Made by a program: the position numbers and the translations under genes. The notes under the pieces are model-generated. The model worked only from the letters and a program-made list of their open reading frames with translations. It was not told the origin of the DNA and did not search any database. Shown here piece by piece: positions 35,122 to 46,266 of a stretch of 64,000 nucleotides of DNA (position 1 is the first letter of the stretch; each line of letters begins with the position of its first letter). This stretch comes from Blastomyces gilchristii SLH14081 (lineage: Eukaryota; Ascomycota; Eurotiomycetes; Onygenales; Ajellomycetaceae), in NCBI RefSeq assembly GCF_000003855.2, contig NW_003101664.1:992878-1056877 (forward strand), written 5' to 3'.

Positions 35122-35381
35122 TAGTTTTTAAGGTTTTAGGGTTTTTGAGGAGATGTCGTTTATGTATAGTAAGGTTAGAGCGAGGGCATGATATCTCGTT
35201 TGGTGCATGTGCGAGTCAATGACGTTGGGAGAGAGATAGCCTTGTATAATTTTTATTAGGAAAAAACGCATTGAAGCCGCCATTTATTACATTCTCATGA
35301 AACGCCCCGTTTAACTTATAGAAATTGAAAACTGAATCAAGAGAGCACAAAATAGCATTCAACAAAGACCATCTGTCCCGC

Positions 35382-37700
35382 TTATTCTTCCTCCCCAGAC
35401 GATCCAGCCAGATCTACATCTCCATCCTCGTCCTCGTCATCATCCTCCTCGCTGCCCGCACCATCAGCATCCTCCATATCCACGTCTCCCTTCGCCGCGC
35501 GTTTCTTCTGATCATCCCTCCGGCTCTGCTCAAGCAATTTAACCCTCTCATCCTTCTGCTTTCTCTGGGTCTTCACAAACGCGCCCAACGGCGTCGTTTC
35601 CCACTCTACATCCTTCAGGAACCCTTCGACCTCCGCGCGGTCCCGGGGTGCAAACGTGACCTTTGACCGCCGCTCTTCGATCCACCGACTATTAGCCTCC
35701 AGCTTCTGCACAACTAGCACGATCATCTGGTTAACTTTTGTATTCTTGTTCCCCGATGTGCGGGAGGATACTTCCTTTAACCAGCGCTTGAGCATGACGA
35801 TTACTGGCAGCGAGAGTTCGGGGAAGGCGATGTTTTTGGCCCACAGGATGAAGAATTCCGAGAGCAGTTCTGCGACTTCGGCGCCCACGCCGTCTTGGTA
35901 GATGCGGGTTCGCAGGTAGGATTTCGGGGCGCGGATGCTCGTGGCGAAGTCGAGGGGGCGGACGGTGCTGGATTTTGGCGGTTTTCTCATTTCGGCGGAG
36001 TTGAGGACTTCCAGCAGGGCGGCTGCGAGGGGGATGTACGTTCCGGTTGCACGGGAGATACGGAGGAGGGATCGCGTAAGCTGGAAGCGTAGAGGGAAGT
36101 ATTGTGCTGTGGGGATCAGGCGCATCGCTCCCAGGGTGATTTGAACGACGGGGTAGATAAGTGGTCGTAGAGGGGATGCTTTCCCCGCAGTGGCTTCCAC
36201 AATGGCATCGCAGTGAGACGACAAAACTCTGGACCAAAAGTCCAATGAATGCACGTACTGCCAGTTATATACAGTTTTGTAGGAGTCTTTCGATGGATGT
36301 GTTATGCTGCTTCGTAGATGCATGGCCAGTTGTCTGATAAAACTGAAGCCGGTAGTATAGGAGACATCCTGGTCGATTCCCCAAATCTCGGCTGCAGAGT
36401 TCTTGATCAGGTTTACGCCGGGGAGAGTGTGGACGGTTGTATTTCGGCTGCCTTTAACTACCCCTTCGTATGTGGCCTTCAGAACTGCTGAGCGGATTCC
36501 AGCATCTCCAATCAACATTAAACGACGGACGATCAGAAAGGCGGTGATTCTGGTAGCTTCGGTGCTGGCGGAATCCGACCAAATGCCGACGACGGTTTTG
36601 AGGACGACTTTCAAGAGCTTCCTGAATGGGAGGAGATAGGGAAGCATTGGCTCAACAGATGCCAAGGTCAACTTCAATGCTGCTGCGTCGGACAGATTCA
36701 TAAGAAGCTGATGGATGGAAGATGCGTGTGATTTGATTAAAGGGGTCAAGGTCTTGAACTTTTTCGAATCCATGGAAATTCTGATTTTCCCCCCCGCACT
36801 CTCCTTGGTCGGCAGATGGTGATTCAGAACCTTAGGGACGTATTCTAATGCCGTGAGAAGAACCTGGTGGTAAACATCCGCGTCTGAAATGGTGTATTTC
36901 CGGTCCTTAGAATCCGCTTCGTTCATGTACGCAGCTGACCTGAAAGCCAAGACTGCTTGTCGAGTTGCCCTCATGGAATGTTGCTCAATCATTGATTTCT
37001 GCCATTGCTTAACCATGGACAAATTAATGGTATTGCTCGTGTCGCCTTCTTGGACATCTTCGGGAGCTTTAGCCTTCTTCTTCTTTTTGGGGTGAGCCTC
37101 TTCTTTTTCACCTTCCTCGGCATCGCTAAGAGCATCAACCTCAGCGAGGTCCCCATGGTCTCCAAATTCGAGCAACTCGGCATCGTTTTCTTTAAGGTAT
37201 TTGTAGAATTCAGGGTCTTTATCCTTCAGGGCCTCCAATTGTTCCATATGGGCATCCATGTCGCCAATGTCGCTACCCTCTGCCGCGGTGCTGCCCTCGT
37301 CGTTATCGCTCTGTGCAAATGATTTCTGGTCCGCTTCTTGTTCTTCTATTTCAGCAGTGCGCTTCCTTTTCCCAGTCTTCGGTGCAACTTCCTTTTTCTT
37401 AGAGGATTTGGGTTTTTTACTGGGAGCGGCATCTGGCAAGTCGAATCCACCGGCGAAGAAGTCATCGACGTTCATCTCAGCAAAGGAATTCTTCTCCCCC
37501 TCTGCTGTAGGTTTGCGACCATCGCCATTCTGCTGCGCCTTTTCATCCACTTTTTCAGCATCCTTTTGTTTATTCTGCTGTCTCTTTTCCTTCAGGCGGT
37601 GTCGTTGCTTAACCTTTGCAAATTCCTTGCGGCGCTCGATAGTATCCCGGAGGTGGTTCTTCTCGAACTTTTTGGTGGCCTTTTTCGCGGAGCCTGCCAT
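35382..37700 (-). CDS. noc2: nucleolar complex protein 2 (ribosome biogenesis)
   Basis: Single exon, 772 aa, ATG at 37698-37700 (complement). The N-terminus is a highly charged nucleolar-type region (MAGSAKKATKKFEKNHLRD, repeated Lys/Glu blocks, NVDDFFAGGFDLPD). Next come an acidic stretch with FYKYLKENDAELLEF and the conserved Noc2 helical-repeat core: SAAYMNEAD, YVPKVLNHHLP, FLIVRRLMLIGDAGIRSAVLKATYEG, GFSFIRQLAMHLR, then LRPLIYPVVQITLGAMRLIPT and PLDFATSIRAPKSYLRTR. The C-terminal tail is strongly acidic. Noc2 pairs with Noc1 and Noc3 to move pre-60S particles from nucleolus to nucleoplasm. The gene converges on cnxABC with about 260 bp between them. Confidence 0.94.
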   Translation of the reverse strand: MAGSAKKATKKFEKNHLRDTIERRKEFAKVKQRHRLKEKRQQNKQKDAEKVDEKAQQNGDGRKPTAEGEKNSFAEMNVDDFFAGGFDLPDAAPSKKPKSSKKKEVAPKTGKRKRTAEIEEQEADQKSFAQSDNDEGSTAAEGSDIGDMDAHMEQLEALKDKDPEFYKYLKENDAELLEFGDHGDLAEVDALSDAEEGEKEEAHPKKKKKAKAPEDVQEGDTSNTINLSMVKQWQKSMIEQHSMRATRQAVLAFRSAAYMNEADSKDRKYTISDADVYHQVLLTALEYVPKVLNHHLPTKESAGGKIRISMDSKKFKTLTPLIKSHASSIHQLLMNLSDAAALKLTLASVEPMLPYLLPFRKLLKVVLKTVVGIWSDSASTEATRITAFLIVRRLMLIGDAGIRSAVLKATYEGVVKGSRNTTVHTLPGVNLIKNSAAEIWGIDQDVSYTTGFSFIRQLAMHLRSSITHPSKDSYKTVYNWQYVHSLDFWSRVLSSHCDAIVEATAGKASPLRPLIYPVVQITLGAMRLIPTAQYFPLRFQLTRSLLRISRATGTYIPLAAALLEVLNSAEMRKPPKSSTVRPLDFATSIRAPKSYLRTRIYQDGVGAEVAELLSEFFILWAKNIAFPELSLPVIVMLKRWLKEVSSRTSGNKNTKVNQMIVLVVQKLEANSRWIEERRSKVTFAPRDRAEVEGFLKDVEWETTPLGAFVKTQRKQKDERVKLLEQSRRDDQKKRAAKGDVDMEDADGAGSEEDDDEDEDGDVDLAGSSGEEE

Positions 37701-38010
37701 GCTTGAATGAAATAGACAGGGTGACTGAGCTAATTGGCCGTATCAGTCACTGCGAATATTCGAATATTGCCAATATATACACTGTTGCCGATATATCCGC
37801 AGCACACTATCCTGTTGTTCGGTCTTGCGTCTTGTTTATCAGAAAATGATTTTTTTCCTCGGCGCAGAAATAACACGCACGGACCACACGCCCATCCTTA
37901 GCTAATCCAGCAGACTTTCCTCTTTGGGCCAGCTTCTGCGAGCGCGACCAACCGCCAACAATAATGTTAGATCAACCTTTGCATTCATAGATAGCTACAG
38001 ACATTCCGCC

Positions 38011-38871
38011 ATGTATCAGCAACGCCCGCTGTCTTATGCGCCTACGCCATACAGTTACACTCCAAATACGGCGTTGTCGGCATCTATTAATCTGGATGAG
38101 GTATGCGCCTGGACCAGACGTTGTTCTGATGTTCATTCTAACATGCACACCGAACAGGAAGTCAAACTATCCTCTACCTCCGCAGAGAGAGACCTCTACG
38201 AATCTCTAGCAGAGATCTACAGCATCATCCTGACGCTGGATGGGCTGGAGAAGGCCTACATTAAAGACGCAATCACGGAGTCTGAATATACCGAGACGTG
38301 CGCGCGGCTGTTGAAACAGTACAAGTCCAGCTTGAGTGATGAGACCGTTGCTAAGGAGTTTGTTGATCTAGATACCTTCAGGCAGACATGGGGTGTATGT
38401 CGTCTATTTTCCTGATTAATTATAGCCGCCATGTGTTCTCTTGCATGGACAGTTTAAAGGAAACTAACTCTTCTGTAGCTGGAATGCCCCAGGGCAACGG
38501 AGAGACTAAGAATCGGAGTTCCTGTCACCGTTGAGCAGGCATCGCACAGTGCCGCACCTGTACCCAGTGGCACCGGCACGAATACATCTGGCAGTCTGAT
38601 TCTAGCGGCAACAGAAAATTTCATCACGTTTCTAGATGCTCTGAAACTGAACATGGTGTCCAAAGATGCTCTCCATCCACTGCTTTCTGAGATTATACAA
38701 TCTGTGAATAGAGTAACCGACCAGGATTTCGAGAACAGAGGGAAGATTATACAGTGGCTCATTGCGCTTAACCAAATGAGAGCGACGGAAGAGCTGAGTG
38801 AAGATCAGGCAAGAGAACTTGCTTTTGAAATCGAACAGGCCTACCAGGGTTTTAAAGATACACTGAGTTGA
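38011..38871 (+). CDS. vps28: ESCRT-I subunit Vps28
   Basis: Three exons, join(38011..38100,38158..38394,38479..38871), 239 aa, the usual Vps28 length. Intron 1 is 57 bp and in frame, so a simple ORF reads through it (adding VCAWTRR..), but donor GTATGC, branch CTAAC and acceptor CAG support removal. Exon 1 ends ALSASINLDE and joins to EVKLSSTSAERDLYESLAEI. Then follow LEKAYIKDAITESEYTETC, DTFRQTWG, LRIGVPVTVE and the C-terminal four-helix domain (ILAATENFITFLDALKLNM, then VNRVTDQDFENRGKIIQWL). It acts on endosomes with Vps23 and Vps37 to sort ubiquitinated cargo. In Aspergillus and yeast it also links to the Rim/Pal pH-sensing route; that is family knowledge. Confidence 0.94.
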
Positions 38872-39328
38872 AATGCCTTCAATTTGATACCACCCAGCGC
38901 CCATGTGTTGTTACGTTACTACAATACATATACGGAGGGCTTACGAACACCTCGTCATTTAACCGCAGAATCGATGGCCCTTCCTTTTTTCTTCTTTTTT
39001 TTCCCTGAATATATCCCCTACCGACGAATGATGTCCCACCGCTTGTTTATCGATAAGGTTTCGCCGCCCAACGCACGGACCACATTTTATTTTTGGTATC
39101 TTTTTTTCCTTCTGCACTATATATACGGCATATTTCTCTGCACTCCCACTGTATAAATACCGGGTTATTATTCTAGTTTATTCTTTAGCTGTTATGCTTT
39201 GTTTTGATTTATTTCTATATCCCCATTCTCTATTACCCTAGGTTGTCTCTGAACAGGAGTCGCACAACACAAGTCTGCCCAACAAGTCAAGGTCGGCAGA
39301 TCGCCGCCCGGGCTTTCACTGATTTAAA
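38872..39328. other. intergenic region, no gene seen
   Basis: Vps28 3' end and promoter of the next plus-strand gene. T-rich with no supported ORF. Confidence 0.5.
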
Positions 39329-40490
39329 ATGACCATACCCGGCGATTCGAAGCCGCTTCATGGTAAATACCTTGATTTGGGTGTTCTATCTGCAGAAACT
39401 GGAACTAACTGCTCCGGGGTGCCCGCCTACATAGTCTTCGACCTCCCACAGCTTTACACGAAACCAACAGCAGCCGATATCCTGCGAGCTTTAGAGCAGC
39501 TTGCTGTCCGACCACGCAGCTTCAGCAACAACGATGGCGCCGCTCAACTAGTAATTCTCCAAACCGGTATTTCCCACTACCTCACATCCATCATCGCCAG
39601 CGCATTATCATGGATTGACTCCGATGAGCTCCGCGAAACCATCTGGGACGCCGCCAGCGCCCGCCTCTGTGAACGCTCGGGAAGAACTGGTAATTCTAGC
39701 TGCTCTGCCGTTTTTCATTAATCAGCATCGACTAACATTATTCTGGCAAACAGCCATGCCATCTATTTCCCGCGTCTTCACCATCCCTATGACCCAGCAA
39801 ACAAATTTCCAACTAACTCTCCATGAACCCTCCCTCACCTCGGATAACCTAGGCATGAAAACATGGGTCTCGTCTTACCTACTCGCCAAACGCCTCCACA
39901 CTCTCCTCATACCATCTTCCTCCCTTGTTCCATCGCGAGCCAAAAAGAACCGGCCCCTCCGTGCCCTCGAGCTAGGCGCCGGAACTGGATTGGTCGGACT
40001 CACCTTCGCGGCCCTTTGGGGCGCCGCCGCTTCCATCCACCTCACTGATCTGGACTCCATCTTGCCAAATTTAGCTCACAATGTCGAATTAAACGAAGAC
40101 CTGCTCCTAGAGACGGGGGCGACCGTATCAACGGGTGTCCTGGATTGGTCTTTGGAGACTCATCCGCGCCCCGCGCCAACTGAGGACGAACGATGTGACG
40201 TTATCCTTGCTGCGGACCCCTTGTACTCCCCCGACCACCCGCGGTGGCTTGTGCAGACAATCCAGCGCTGGCTGTACCAGGATGCTGAGTCGAGGGTGGT
40301 GGTTGAGATGCCATTGAGAGATGCTTACTTGCCACAAGTAGAAGATTTTAGGCGGCGGATGGAGGCGGCGGGATTAATCGTTCTGATGGAGGGGGAAGAA
40401 ATTGGGTTTGATGATTGGGAGGGGAGTGATGGGGAGGCGCTAGAGGTGCGGTGCTGGTGGGCTGTATGGGGATGGAGAGATGCAGCTTAA
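39329..40490 (+). CDS. family-16 protein methyltransferase (Efm2/Rrg1-like)
   Basis: Two exons, join(39329..39689,39754..40490), 365 aa. The N-terminal part (LPQLYTKPTAADILRALEQL, then RPRSF) is the extension seen in the fungal Rrg1/Efm2 group. Exon 2 holds the seven-beta-strand fold: LTSDNLGMKTWVSSYLLAKRL, SAM motif LELGAGTGLVGLTFA, IHLTDLDSILPNLAHN, and CDVILAADPLYSPDHP, the position of the D-x-x-Y-type motif of METTL21-like lysine methyltransferases. Yeast Efm2 modifies elongation factors. The exact substrate here is inference. The splice joins ..SGRT to AMPSISRVFT with branch CTAAC at 39731. Confidence 0.85.
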
Positions 40491-40871
40491 AGCTGGACAG
40501 GACTGCGCATGATGGCTAAGAGTTTATGATTAGAAGACATCTTTGGGAGAGCGCGGTTTGATTTATTAGATTAGCAAAATTAGATTTATAGAATTATAGA
40601 AAATATAGATTGGTTATACCCCTGAACCAATGTGTACTGTGTATGTGTGTGCGTGTGCACTGTCAGATCCCACTTTTTCAAAAACCATGCAAGTAATTTG
40701 CTGTATGATGTCATGTGTTAGATCGCTCGGAAATTTATATTTCACAGATATTAAATCAATCAATTAGATATAATATAACTATTTCGTATATATTGGCTTA
40801 TCAAATAGATATTGTAACACCATAACTTCAATAGCTTCCACCGGATCAAATCATACGCAAAACACGCAGTT
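40491..40871. other. intergenic region, no gene seen
   Basis: AT-rich stretch between two plus-strand genes. It includes a short (GT)n tract near 40636-40660. Nothing else recognised. Confidence 0.5.
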
Positions 40872-41503
40872 ATGGTTATAGGCCTCCTCACAATAGCATC
40901 TATCCCAACCGTCATCGGCGTTTGCGAAGGAGTGAGCGAGTAGAAGAAAGCAAATAAGCGCAAATCAGACGAAAAGCGCCTGGAGAAATTTTACATCGAT
41001 GTTTTCTGTGAGGCGAATTCCGAAGAGGCGAGGCAGTTACATGGTCGGAGGGTAGTATTAAGGGATAACAAGGTACGTAAGGAGGTCTGATCTAGGGTTA
41101 CCTCTCAACGGGACCTAGAGAAAAACGAGCGCTATAAAACTAATAGAAAAAAAAAAAAAAAAATCAGGTCTACCTTGATTCTGCGGCGTCTGACTCGCGC
41201 TCCATCCCCAGCCACACAGCCGAAGCCTTCTATATCAGCTACCCAGACGAGGAGCGTGAACCAACCCTCGGCCTCGTCAGCACCGTCTCCGTCGACCCGC
41301 CGATGCTCAATTGGATCTATGTGGATAAAAATACATTTGAGCTGAGATATGGAAATCGGACGCAGAGTCGCGAGCACCTTGTCGGGCCCTGGGATTGGAC
41401 GGAGGATCAGGTTGGGGTAACGGTGCAGGATATCGAGGGATTTGTAGCTGTGGAGGAAGAGGAGGGGGTTTGGGCAGTGTACTTTGATGCGAAGGGGGGA
41501 TGA
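40872..41503 (+). pseudogene. conserved fungal small protein with an in-frame TAG (nonsense-mutated or readthrough)
   Basis: Exons 40872..41072 and 41168..41503, 178 codons. It belongs to a family of small filamentous-fungal proteins of unknown function that I recognise by the start (IGLLTIASIPTVIGVCEGVS), the middle (VVLRDNKVYLD) and the end (DPPMLNWIYVDKNTFELRYG, then HLVGPWDWTED and FVAVEEEEGVWAVYFD). Codon 24 is TAG (40941-40943), sitting after GVSE and before KKANKRKSDEK, where relatives as I recall them carry Gln. One C-to-T change from CAG would explain it. Everything downstream remains intact and correctly spliced, so the lesion is recent, or an assembly error, or read through. The N-terminal 23 residues are hydrophobic, like a signal anchor. 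Confidence 0.7.
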
Positions 41504-41707
41504 GTTGAAGTGGAGGGTTGGGGGAAAGAAGAAAGTTGTGGAGATTAGTTTGGAGAGGCGGTTGTTGAACCCGAAGGAAGAGAAGCAGGGAGAAGAAGGC
41601 TGAAGGTGTGAGAGTTTCGGTTCGATTTATAGGAGCTATGGAGTTTTTCAGTCCTAGGCGTCCGGTTATAGGCATATATGTAATATACATATATTCAAAA
41701 TGCTTGC

Positions 41708-43969
41708 TTAGTCTTCGATTCCACCCCACGACCCGTTATCGCTTGCATTTCCTCCCTCGTCTGCCTGCCCTTCATACTTCCGCCGTTTGCTGGCCTTAGC
41801 TGCATCTCTCCGGTTATGTTCCTTTCGCCGCTCAAATCCACTCTTCGTACTGATCCGGGTTCTTCTCCGGTCCTTATCATCCTGCTCCCCCTTCTTCGTC
41901 ATCGGCCGCCTGACCCGTACACCATGTTGCTTTAGATCCTTCTTGTCCTTCTTGGACAGATTAGGTAATGCATCTAGTAACCATTTCTGGATCCCTTTAT
42001 CTTCAGAAACTCCCCGTAATTTCTCACTGGCAGCGATAACATTCGCGATATTTTTCACATAAGGGATGTCCTCTTTCGTGTAGAAAGTAACCGCTACTCC
42101 ACCCTCACGTCCAGCTCGTCCTGTCCTGCCTACGCGATGGACATATGAGGCGCTAGAATTGGGAATGTCATAGTTCACAACGCCGTTGATCCCGCGGAAA
42201 TCCACCCCGCGCGAGAGCAGATCGGTTGTGATGAGGATCCATATTTCGCCTTTGCGGAAGCCCGCCATGACGTCAGATCGTTGCGAGTCAGAGAGTTCAG
42301 AATGTAGAACGGCGATGCGTGAAGAACCGCCGGCTTCAGCAGGGATATCGTACTTCAATTCGGAGTGTAGTGCCACAGCTCTTGAAATGGTTTGCGTGAA
42401 GACCAAGAACGGAGGTCGTAGATGGGTGTCTGAGGTGGAACCTCCGCCCTTGGGATGTAGAAGTTGTCGTAGTCCCAGAAGCTTCCCTTGTTCAGTCGCC
42501 GCGTAGACAAGTTTGTGGGAGATGTTGGGGATGGCGGTATCTTTCAGTCCAACAACCAGGCGGACCAGAAACGATTCAGAGCGTAGTCCTAGTGATTGCT
42601 GGCGTTCGCCAATAGTGGACTTGGCAAGCTCTTCGATGCTAGACCCCATTGTCGCGGACCATAGCCCAACTCTAAGTTGGGCATTGGTGCACGCGCTCCA
42701 TACATTTAGGGTTTGGTCACGGAACAGAGGGTCTAGGAGTACGTCGGCCTCATCAAGTACAACGCTTCGTACTGTTGGTAGAGTGGCGGTAGAGTGTTTT
42801 TTGTTACCGGAAAGAGAATTTGCAAGTAACAGGGGAGTTGAGACCAGAATATCGCTTTTTGTGATAGGGGCCTTTCCTCTAGGTCGCTTTATCTTTCTGG
42901 CTTCATCATCTCCGTCTTCGGAGCTCCCGCTTTCCTCACCCGAAGGAGCTTCTTCTTCCCCTTCCGTATCCTCCACAACTCGCATTCCCTTCCGCATGGC
43001 TGTGATTTTAACACCAGTGCCCACCATGAGCTTTCTGCCCTCGTTTACAATCTGAGAGACAAGCTCCTTTGTCGGAGCCAAGATGATTGCAAACAACTCC
43101 CTCGACTGGGATTTGTCTTGGTGGTGATGTCGCATTATTTTATTGATGAGCGGAATCATGAACGCTAGTGTTTTTCCACTGCCAGTAGGTGCAACGACCA
43201 ATAGATCCGGTTCAAGCGCGGGTTGGACTGACTGGACCCCGTTCTCTTGGTTTCGCGCACTTGCGCTTTGACAATCCCCAAGTAACAATGGAAGTGCTCC
43301 GAGCTGGACCTCAGTAGGCACGCTGTATCCTTGGTTGACAATGTTTTCTGACAGCCGCCGAGAAATCTGATATCTTGTTCTCAACTGCTGGAATGATACC
43401 AGTGGTTGGGGATACATCCTCTGAGCCTTCCTCTGCTGTTTTCGGCTCAGAACAACGGGAGGTTGTTCGTCATTTTGCTTCTTTTTCCGCTTCTTCGACT
43501 TTTTTTCATTTTCCGCCACAGGGGGTGGTGTTCGAAGGTCTGTTACTTTGATCTTGTGCGCCGTTAAGATCGCTTTCCGTTCCTCCTCACTCAGTGGGGC
43601 TTCTTTTGTAGCAATTCCACCTGCAACATCTCCCTTCTGTTCATCATCCTCATTTTGCTTTCGCCTTGCTGTTTTCGCATCGCTGCTAGAGAATCCAAGA
43701 GCTGAAGGTCCAGAGCCAAAAAAGTCAAGAGTCACAGCCGTAGAATCTGCGGAGGCTTCATTCCCATCTAATCCTCTCTTTCGTTTCCTCCCTTTGGATT
43801 CACTCTGTTCGTCGTAAGCTTCTGCGGCGTCGAGTCCATGGCGACGAGAAAATAGCTGTGGGGATTCAGCTTCGCCGGCTGACGGTAAAAAGTTTGATAT
43901 CGCCTGCTCTCTGGAAACGGGACCCGGTTTAAGTTTTGTCGACCGGGTGAGGAGCTTGAAGGCATCCAT
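41708..43969 (-). CDS. rok1: DEAD-box RNA helicase Rok1
   Basis: Single exon, 753 aa from the ATG at 43969, giving the family start [13 protein letters not shown]. An in-frame ATG six codons upstream (43987) is possible but less likely. The order of motifs is complete: the Q-motif region near [16 protein letters not shown], motif I APTGSGKT, Ia [22 protein letters not shown] (DEAD), III SAT in [14 protein letters not shown]-type [11 protein letters not shown], and [15 protein letters not shown]. The linker between Ia and II carries a charged insertion ([20 protein letters not shown]). The tail is Lys/Arg-rich and nucleolar-like. Rok1 works in 18S rRNA processing and release of snR30 in 40S assembly. 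Confidence 0.95.
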   Translation of the reverse strand: MDAFKLLTRSTKLKPGPVSREQAISNFLPSAGEAESPQLFSRRHGLDAAEAYDEQSESKGRKRKRGLDGNEASADSTAVTLDFFGSGPSALGFSSSDAKTARRKQNEDDEQKGDVAGGIATKEAPLSEEERKAILTAHKIKVTDLRTPPPVAENEKKSKKRKKKQNDEQPPVVLSRKQQRKAQRMYPQPLVSFQQLRTRYQISRRLSENIVNQGYSVPTEVQLGALPLLLGDCQSASARNQENGVQSVQPALEPDLLVVAPTGSGKTLAFMIPLINKIMRHHHQDKSQSRELFAIILAPTKELVSQIVNEGRKLMVGTGVKITAMRKGMRVVEDTEGEEEAPSGEESGSSEDGDDEARKIKRPRGKAPITKSDILVSTPLLLANSLSGNKKHSTATLPTVRSVVLDEADVLLDPLFRDQTLNVWSACTNAQLRVGLWSATMGSSIEELAKSTIGERQQSLGLRSESFLVRLVVGLKDTAIPNISHKLVYAATEQGKLLGLRQLLHPKGGGSTSDTHLRPPFLVFTQTISRAVALHSELKYDIPAEAGGSSRIAVLHSELSDSQRSDVMAGFRKGEIWILITTDLLSRGVDFRGINGVVNYDIPNSSASYVHRVGRTGRAGREGGVAVTFYTKEDIPYVKNIANVIAASEKLRGVSEDKGIQKWLLDALPNLSKKDKKDLKQHGVRVRRPMTKKGEQDDKDRRRTRISTKSGFERRKEHNRRDAAKASKRRKYEGQADEGGNASDNGSWGGIED

Positions 43970-44430
43970 CTCTACTAATCTGATCACTGGTCACTGCCTA
44001 GATTTGCATTGCCCTGCTGTCATTGATTTCGCGCTGAGAATGAATTGTTCGCTGTTGATCGTTTTAAATTTCTTCGAGCATTGGACATAGTCACGTGATC
44101 AAAAAACTGTTCCCGGGATCAAGGTTTGCGACAGAGAAATGAAGGACTGCACTCCTAAACACGAGTTTACGAGAAATTGGGATTGCGAAGACAAAATATT
44201 TAAATGAGACAGCTATGTTCAATCAAAGGAAATCTAATTTTGAAGGATTTAATCTGACAACAAAATTACACGAAGGGACCCAAGCAGGCGACTCAGCGAC
44301 CACAGACCAGCTTGGAATTCCATCGTCTATCATACAGCCGGAGGAGAATACGAGAATGGACAAACAAAAAGAGAGTTAGGAGAGAGATATGTTGCAGAGA
44401 TTTTTAAACGAAAAAACGGGCCTAATTTAT
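43970..44430. other. intergenic region: rok1 promoter and atp20 3' end
   Basis: About 460 bp; rok1 reads away to the left and atp20 ends at the right boundary. No ORF supported. Confidence 0.5.
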
Positions 44431-45241
44431 CTAATGCGCATGTGCAGTCTCCCCCCGATATCCTACAAGCTTGAATCGCCCGATAATCTCGCCGACGGAG
44501 AAAAAGCCAATTACTTCTGCAGTCGTGACACCGACAATGGCCAGTTGCTTTTTATCGACGTTCCGGAGGGAGAGGAGGAAAGATTCTGGGTTGAAAGACT
44601 TAGAAATCTGTGACATGAAGGTCTTTGGCTGGCGGAGAGATCTGAGGAGAGGCTGGTAGTATCCTGTGAAAGTGGCCACGCTTCTAAATTTGTACAAGTT
44701 AGGTTAGCAATAGATTTCCACATTTGGTAAAACGGATTCCAGCAAGGCTTACGGCGGGGACATATTCTGTCCTCTGAACACTATTTTCGACAGCTCCAAG
44801 CCAACTCTGGAGTAGTAAATTGTGGGAGGTATTAATGCTGGATCAAGTCGGTTTTGGTCAGCATTTTAGATGTTAAATCGAGGCAGAAATCTCAAGCAAA
44901 ACATTAAAATATCTCCGTTGAGATCTTCAATGATAGTCCCAGAAATGGCGATCCTTGTAGCAAAGAATTGGGTTCTTACAGTCGACGAAAGCGATGAACC
45001 TTCCCGTTCGCCCACCTACTCTCCTGAGGGCTCCACCAAGCCCGGAGAGAGCATTGCTAATAGCAGGGCCAGCAGTGGCAGCAGCCTTGGAAATACCGGC
45101 AGATGCTTTTGACGCCGCAGAAGTGGCAGCGTCTTTGGATTTAGAAGCAGCCTCGGCCGTTGTTGAGGCAGATCTGAAGGCGGGTTTCCGGATCAGATAT
45201 CGCGAATGCCGCAGAACGGCGCGGGATGTTGTGGCGGACAT
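44431..45241 (-). CDS. atp20: mitochondrial ATP synthase subunit g
   Basis: Three exons on the minus strand: 44980..45241, 44753..44837 and 44431..44683, 199 aa with consistent phases. The start at 45241 gives MSATTSRAVLRHSRYLIRK, an Arg/Ser-rich mitochondrial presequence; an upstream in-frame ATG at 45325 is possible. An Ala/Ser/Lys-rich linker is followed by the subunit g core: RRVGGRTGRFIAFVDS-LIPP (across intron 1), YYSRVGLELSKIVFRGQNMS, and VATFTGYYQPLLRSL. The last part is the C-terminal membrane helix with the GxxxG-type surface (TTAEVIGFFSVGEIIGRFKL) used for dimerisation of the F1Fo complex in cristae. Confidence 0.93.
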
Positions 45242-45656
45242 AGGGACCGTGGGGATGCGAGCAAGCCGTAGAAAAGAATGACAGACAACGGCGAGGGAGG
45301 CCCTGGAGAAGAGGATGGCTCTCAATGGCAGCGGGGTGGAGAGCGATAGCCGGCGTCGTTGACTGGGTCCGAGTTGGATAATTGTTTGAATTTTGGACTT
45401 CGGGAAGTTAAGGGAAAAAAAAGGAATGCTTGGTCATCAGTCACGTGATGGTGATGAGGCTCCTGTTGGGGGTCCCGCGGTTGGTCGGCCCTTCTACCAG
45501 CAGGCGCTGGTGGTGATTGAGCTCTTTTGCCCCAGTAGCCTACAGCTCCTTTGTTTATATTATCTCAGCAAGCTCAGACGCTTCTCCAGATATTCATTGC
45601 TGTTTTAACACTGGATTGATGATTATGTCATGAGCTAACCTCAAATAAGCAATAAG

Positions 45657-46266
45657 CTAATCTAAATAGTAAAATCAGGTCATGTGAGTAATAATATCTT
45701 ACAAAGTATCTGAGAAGAAACAGTTTCTGATTATTAGTAACACAGAAATGATTTACTCAGTACTCTGAGTATGAAAGAGAATTTTAACTTAACTTCATAG
45801 ATTCATTATTTCTGTATTATCTTAGAATCTTAGAATAATAATATTCTTGTAATATATCTGATTTTTATATTCATATCTCAAGTTCTTAGAATAGAAGTAT
45901 CATTTTAAAGTTAATCAGTGTGTTTTTAAATACAGGAATTTTAATTCAATTTCTTATATAAAAAAAAACTCTTAGAAATTCTGAGATTAAAAAATATAAT
46001 TATTTTCAAGAGTATATATCTATCTTAAATATAGATTTTTTTGAAATATTAAAGAAATATTTCTATTCTTCTTCTCTTTAGCTATAAGCTAAGGTGATTT
46101 TTAAATCTTAAAGATATGTGAGTATATAGTAATAGAAAGTCAAAGTTGAAGAATCTGAAAAATCCTTATAAATCTCAGGAGTCTTCATTGAAGATGGAAC
46201 TGTTTCTTCTCAGATCCTCTGGTGAGGATTGCTCTGAGCACATGACTTGTATCAAAAGTAGATTAG
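45657..46266. mobile_element. RIP-mutated MITE-like element with terminal inverted repeats
   Basis: A 610-bp very AT-rich block flanked by imperfect inverted repeats of about 70 bp. The left arm 45657-45730 starts CTAATCTA and includes TCATGTGAG and TCTGAGAAGAAACAGTTT. The right arm 46196-46266 holds their complements (GAACTGTTTCTTCTCAGA, CACATGACTT, TAGATTAG). Most arm mismatches are C/T or G/A, as RIP would give. No ORF survives. I could not define a target-site duplication, so the outer ends are approximate. Confidence 0.6.

Noticed and set aside
38101..38157. 19-residue insertion in Vps28
   Set aside because: The 57-nt segment is in frame but has donor GTATGC, branch CTAAC and acceptor CAG, and removing it restores the normal Vps28 length.
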